A stretch of DNA of 64,000 bases from Delftia tsuruhatensis NBRC 16741 (lineage in GTDB: Bacteria > Pseudomonadota > Gammaproteobacteria > Burkholderiales > Burkholderiaceae_C). Of the stretch, positions 61,960 to 64,000 are shown piece by piece. The DNA is taken from positions 124,001-188,000 of the forward strand of contig NZ_BCTO01000021.1 of the NCBI RefSeq assembly GCF_001571325.1. Reading direction: 5' to 3'. Position 1 is the first letter of the stretch. Each line of letters begins with the position of its first letter. Below the pieces are notes generated by a model. That model searched no databases, had not been told where the DNA came from, and saw nothing but the letters and a program-made list of their open reading frames with translations. The translations under genes and the position numbers were made by a program.

Positions 61960-61990
61960 AAAAAGGGAAGCGTTACCGCTTCCCTTTTTT
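61960..61990 (-). terminator. terminator between tRNA-Gly and tRNA-Leu
   Basis: GGGAAGCG-TTAC-CGCTTCCC (61965-61984) is perfect, with A5 on its left and T6 on its right. It can stop transcription from the tRNA-Gly on the minus strand and also read from the other side. Confidence 0.8.
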
Positions 61991-61996
61991 CTGAAT

Positions 61997-62072
61997 TGGA
62001 GCGGGAAAACGGGTTCGAACCGTCGACCTCAACCTTGGCAAGGTTGCGCTCTACCAACTGAGCTATTCCCGC
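61997..62072 (-). tRNA. tRNA-Gly (anticodon GCC), copy 1
   Basis: This is a 76-nt cloverleaf with GCGGGAA/TTCCCGC acceptor, anticodon loop CTTGCCAAG, T loop GGTTCGAACCC and encoded CCA. It is identical in sequence to copies at 63480 and 63614, and separated from them by the M48 lipoprotein gene and tRNA-Cys. Confidence 0.96.
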
Positions 62073-62211
62073 ATATCTGTCAAGCTGTGCGCCTCACAGA
62101 GCAGACTTGAATTCTAGCGCAGATTTCCGGCACTCCGGACCAAGTCCGGAAAAAATCCACGTCGAAGCGGATCAATGCCCACCCGCACAGCAGCCCGCTC
62201 CATGCCGTCGC

Positions 62212-62976
62212 TTACTTGCCGTCGATGCGGTCCTGCATGCGCTTGGCGCGCTGTTCAGACGGGGGGTGAGAGCTCAGGATGGAGCTGCCGCCACTGCCAC
62301 CGCTGAGCTTGGCCAGCTTCTGGAACGATGTGACTAGGCCCTGGCGACTCATCTTCTTTTCCGTGAGCAGGTCGAAGGAATAGTCATCAGCCGCCGACTC
62401 CTGGGACTGGGAGAACTGGGCGTTGATGAACTTCTCACCCAGATCTCCGGCCTGCGAGCGCGACAGCGAGGCCAGCGCCGAATTACCGCTATTGGCTGCA
62501 ATCGAGCGCGCAGCCGATGCCGCATAGGCCGTTTGCATGCGCTTCTTGCTATGACCCAGCGCCACATGCCCGATCTCATGGCCAATCACGCCACGCAATT
62601 CATCGTCGTTCATCAGATCCATCAGGCCGCTGTAGACGCGAATGCAGCCATTGGCCATGGCCCAGGCATTCACGTCCTGCGTCATATAGACCTTGTAGAC
62701 GGCTTTTTTCCCATTGACGGCCTGCGGCATGCTGGCAATGACCTTGTTCAGCCGCACCGTGTACTTGCTCTTGGCATCGGCCACCTTGTTCTGCGCATCC
62801 ATGGCTGCGCAGGAGTCGTTGGACAGCGTGACCACATCGTCATCCGTGAGTGTCATGGCCTTCATGGCCGTGGAGCCCGAATCCAGCAGCCCGCCCACAT
62901 CAGCGGACTCCATGGTTTTACAACCCGCCAGCACCACGCCGCTGGCAACAATCGCCGTCAATAGCTTGATCTTCAT
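62212..62976 (-). CDS. LoiP-like M48 family metalloprotease lipoprotein
   Basis: The 254-residue protein has a lipoprotein signal MKIKLLTAIVASGVVLAGC with Cys19. A ~100-residue spacer leads to an M48 catalytic domain: HEIGHVALGH at 133-142 with the zinc His residues and Glu, the third ligand in SQESAADDYSFD near 197, and SSHPPSEQRAKRMQ at the end. It is related to LoiP/YggG and YcaL, which help quality control at the outer membrane. It is encoded in the middle of the tRNA cluster, on the same strand, 139 bp before tRNA-Gly copy 1. Confidence 0.9.
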   Translation of the reverse strand: MKIKLLTAIVASGVVLAGCKTMESADVGGLLDSGSTAMKAMTLTDDDVVTLSNDSCAAMDAQNKVADAKSKYTVRLNKVIASMPQAVNGKKAVYKVYMTQDVNAWAMANGCIRVYSGLMDLMNDDELRGVIGHEIGHVALGHSKKRMQTAYAASAARSIAANSGNSALASLSRSQAGDLGEKFINAQFSQSQESAADDYSFDLLTEKKMSRQGLVTSFQKLAKLSGGSGGSSILSSHPPSEQRAKRMQDRIDGK

Positions 62977-63310
62977 AATCCCTCCCGATGAATGAAGCGC
63001 GCATCATATCCACGACCGGCCAATTGAAACCACTGCCAATGGCAAGCCATTTGCACTTTTTTGCAATTTTCCAACCAACTTCCAATAAGCACGCTCGTGG
63101 CGAGGATCCAGGCAGAACAATTGGAAACAAAATAATTCACCGAACTGGCAATGAATTACAGAATGGAATTCTCTTCATGTCACAGAAGAACAAGCCCTGA
63201 ACCACTCGCAGAGTGCCGAAACTTTAGAGAGAGGGAGAGATGGAGCTTGACCGGGCACGGGGCCGGCTCGAACCAGACAGCAAGGACAAGCCATGATCCT
63301 GACGCAGAAA
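62977..63310. other. gene-free AT-richer region upstream of the M48 gene
   Basis: These 334 bp are notably AT-rich compared with the rest (runs such as TTTTTTGCAATTTTCC and AAACAAAATAATTC). They must contain the M48 gene promoter, but no clear -35/-10 pair was fixed. No gene was recognised here. Confidence 0.5.
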
Positions 63311-63336
63311 AAGAAAAAGGCCCCGAAGGGCCTTTT
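63311..63336 (-). terminator. terminator of the tRNA-Gly/Gly/Gly/Cys transcript
   Basis: On the minus strand AAAAGGCCC-TTCG-GGGCCTTTT is followed by TCTTTTT. It lies 24 bp after the tRNA-Cys 3' end. Confidence 0.85.
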
Positions 63337-63359
63337 GAACTGTTTTCGCAATTAATTTT

Positions 63360-63433
63360 TGGAGGCGCGAACCAGAGTCGAACTGGTCTAACCGGATTTG
63401 CAATCCGGGGCATAACCGCTTTGCTATCGCGCC
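63360..63433 (-). tRNA. tRNA-Cys (anticodon GCA)
   Basis: This is a 74-nt cloverleaf with GGCGCGA/TCGCGCC acceptor, anticodon loop ATTGCAAAT, T arm TCGACTC region and encoded CCA (63360-63362). It is the last tRNA of the upstream transcript. Confidence 0.96.
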
Positions 63434-63479
63434 AAGATCACTATCAAACAACTACAGCATTGCTGCAGCTTTTAGAAAC

Positions 63480-63555
63480 TGGAGCGGGAAAACGGGTTCG
63501 AACCGTCGACCTCAACCTTGGCAAGGTTGCGCTCTACCAACTGAGCTATTCCCGC
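63480..63555 (-). tRNA. tRNA-Gly (anticodon GCC), copy 2
   Basis: Identical to copy 1 over 76 nt, with CCA encoded. It is separated from tRNA-Cys by 46 bp and from copy 3 by 58 bp. Confidence 0.96.
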
Positions 63556-63613
63556 AAACATTCAAGCAACTACCCGTCACCTGAATCGAACGTACACAAG
63601 GCACATTCAAAAC

Positions 63614-63689
63614 TGGAGCGGGAAAACGGGTTCGAACCGTCGACCTCAACCTTGGCAAGGTTGCGCTCTACCAACTGAGCTATTCCCGC
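63614..63689 (-). tRNA. tRNA-Gly (anticodon GCC), copy 3
   Basis: Identical to copies 1 and 2 over 76 nt, with CCA encoded. It lies 69 bp from copy 4. Confidence 0.96.
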
Positions 63690-63758
63690 TTGAATCATCC
63701 ATTCTGGCAGCCAACCGCCACCAGAACCGAACACACCCGAAACGGCATGTTCAAAATC

Positions 63759-63834
63759 TGGAGCGGGAAAACGGGCTCGAACCGTCGACCTCAACCTTGG
63801 CAAGGTTGCGCTCTACCAACTGAGCTATTCCCGC
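63759..63834 (-). tRNA. tRNA-Gly (anticodon GCC), copy 4, with one T-loop change
   Basis: The same tRNA as the other three except for one base in the T loop (GGTTCGAGCCC in place of GGTTCGAACCC). It is the first tRNA of the series on the minus strand; a possible -10, TAGAAT (63854-63859, minus strand), lies upstream. Confidence 0.95.
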
Positions 63835-63937
63835 ATTTCTATCGAAGCCTGACATTCTACAACGTCGTTTGCTGCGATGGGATGAATTGTAGCGTAGTTC
63901 TTGGAGGGTTCAGGAAAAACGCTACATTTTTTCATCT

Positions 63938-64000
63938 TCAGTGCTTGACTGCAGGCTCCACAGCCTTGGTTTCCGCCGGGGCCACGGCGGCGGCCTCCTC
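63938..64000 (-). CDS. 3' end of an unidentified leftward gene
   Basis: On the minus strand a frame enters from the window edge and reads EEAAAVAPAETKAVEPAVKH before a TGA at 63938-63940. The Ala/Pro/Glu-rich tail is like the disordered C-terminus of many proteins. In E. coli and relatives pgsA lies upstream of glyW-cysT-leuZ, so a pgsA product with an extended tail is one possibility, but 20 residues are not enough to decide. Confidence 0.5.
   Translation of the reverse strand, partial: EEAAAVAPAETKAVEPAVKH

Noticed and set aside
61997-63834. Direct repeats of ~76 bp that might suggest a CRISPR-like array
   Set aside because: They are tRNA-Gly genes with full cloverleaf and CCA ends; no CRISPR array is present in the window.

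Overview
This window is high-GC DNA from a betaproteobacterium, most likely a member of the Comamonadaceae (Delftia/Comamonas/Acidovorax-like). The assignment is inferred from codon and GC style, a proVWX locus, a FruB-FruK-FruA fructose PTS and the gene order at the right end. It was not confirmed by a database search.

Positions 1 to about 40186 are the greater part of an integrative and conjugative element of the Tn4371 family. The integrase end lies to the left, outside the window. Backbone module 1 (1-5171) has the 3' end of repA, three 17-bp iterons, parA, a small ribbon-helix-helix gene, a DUF2840 gene, the traF peptidase, a gene-free stretch with oriT-like hairpins and the DUF3363 relaxase. 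Backbone module 2 (26334-39898) has a LysR regulator, an EexN-type lipoprotein, traG, a CopG-type gene and trbBCDEJ-K-LFGI, then a DUF2274 gene, a strong terminator and the 8-bp core TTTTTCAT at 40179-40186, taken as attR.

The cargo (5164-26316) sits between the relaxase and the LysR gene. It is a nearly self-contained catabolic island. One long leftward operon (18374 down to 5212) encodes an acyl-CoA dehydrogenase, an alpha-methylacyl-CoA racemase-type enzyme, an acyl-CoA ligase, a thiolase, an enoyl-CoA hydratase, a 3-hydroxyacyl-CoA dehydrogenase, two glutathione-linked enzymes, and a complete LivK/G/F/H/M-type ABC importer. It ends in a truncated second thiolase. Two AraC-type regulators, an SDR, a nitroreductase, a large acyl-CoA dehydrogenase and etfBA follow to the right. 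Together these look like uptake, CoA activation, epimerisation and beta-oxidation of a carboxylic acid, probably alpha-methyl-branched, with a dedicated electron outlet. The actual substrate cannot be read from the sequence.

From 40187 the DNA is chromosomal. It holds proVWX behind a consensus promoter and a ~400-nt structured leader, the fruBKA operon with its LacI-type regulator and a perfect palindromic operator, a DUF3334/CheX-like gene, a MarR regulator with a Bcr/CflA efflux pump, a secreted esterase, divergent class II and class I fumarase genes, a methyltransferase, a GNAT acetyltransferase, murI, a YgjP-like metallopeptidase, a DUF6806-like gene, and a tRNA cluster (Leu-UAA, Gly-GCC x4, Cys-GCA) interrupted by a LoiP-like M48 lipoprotein gene. 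The last bases are the 3' end of an unidentified leftward gene.
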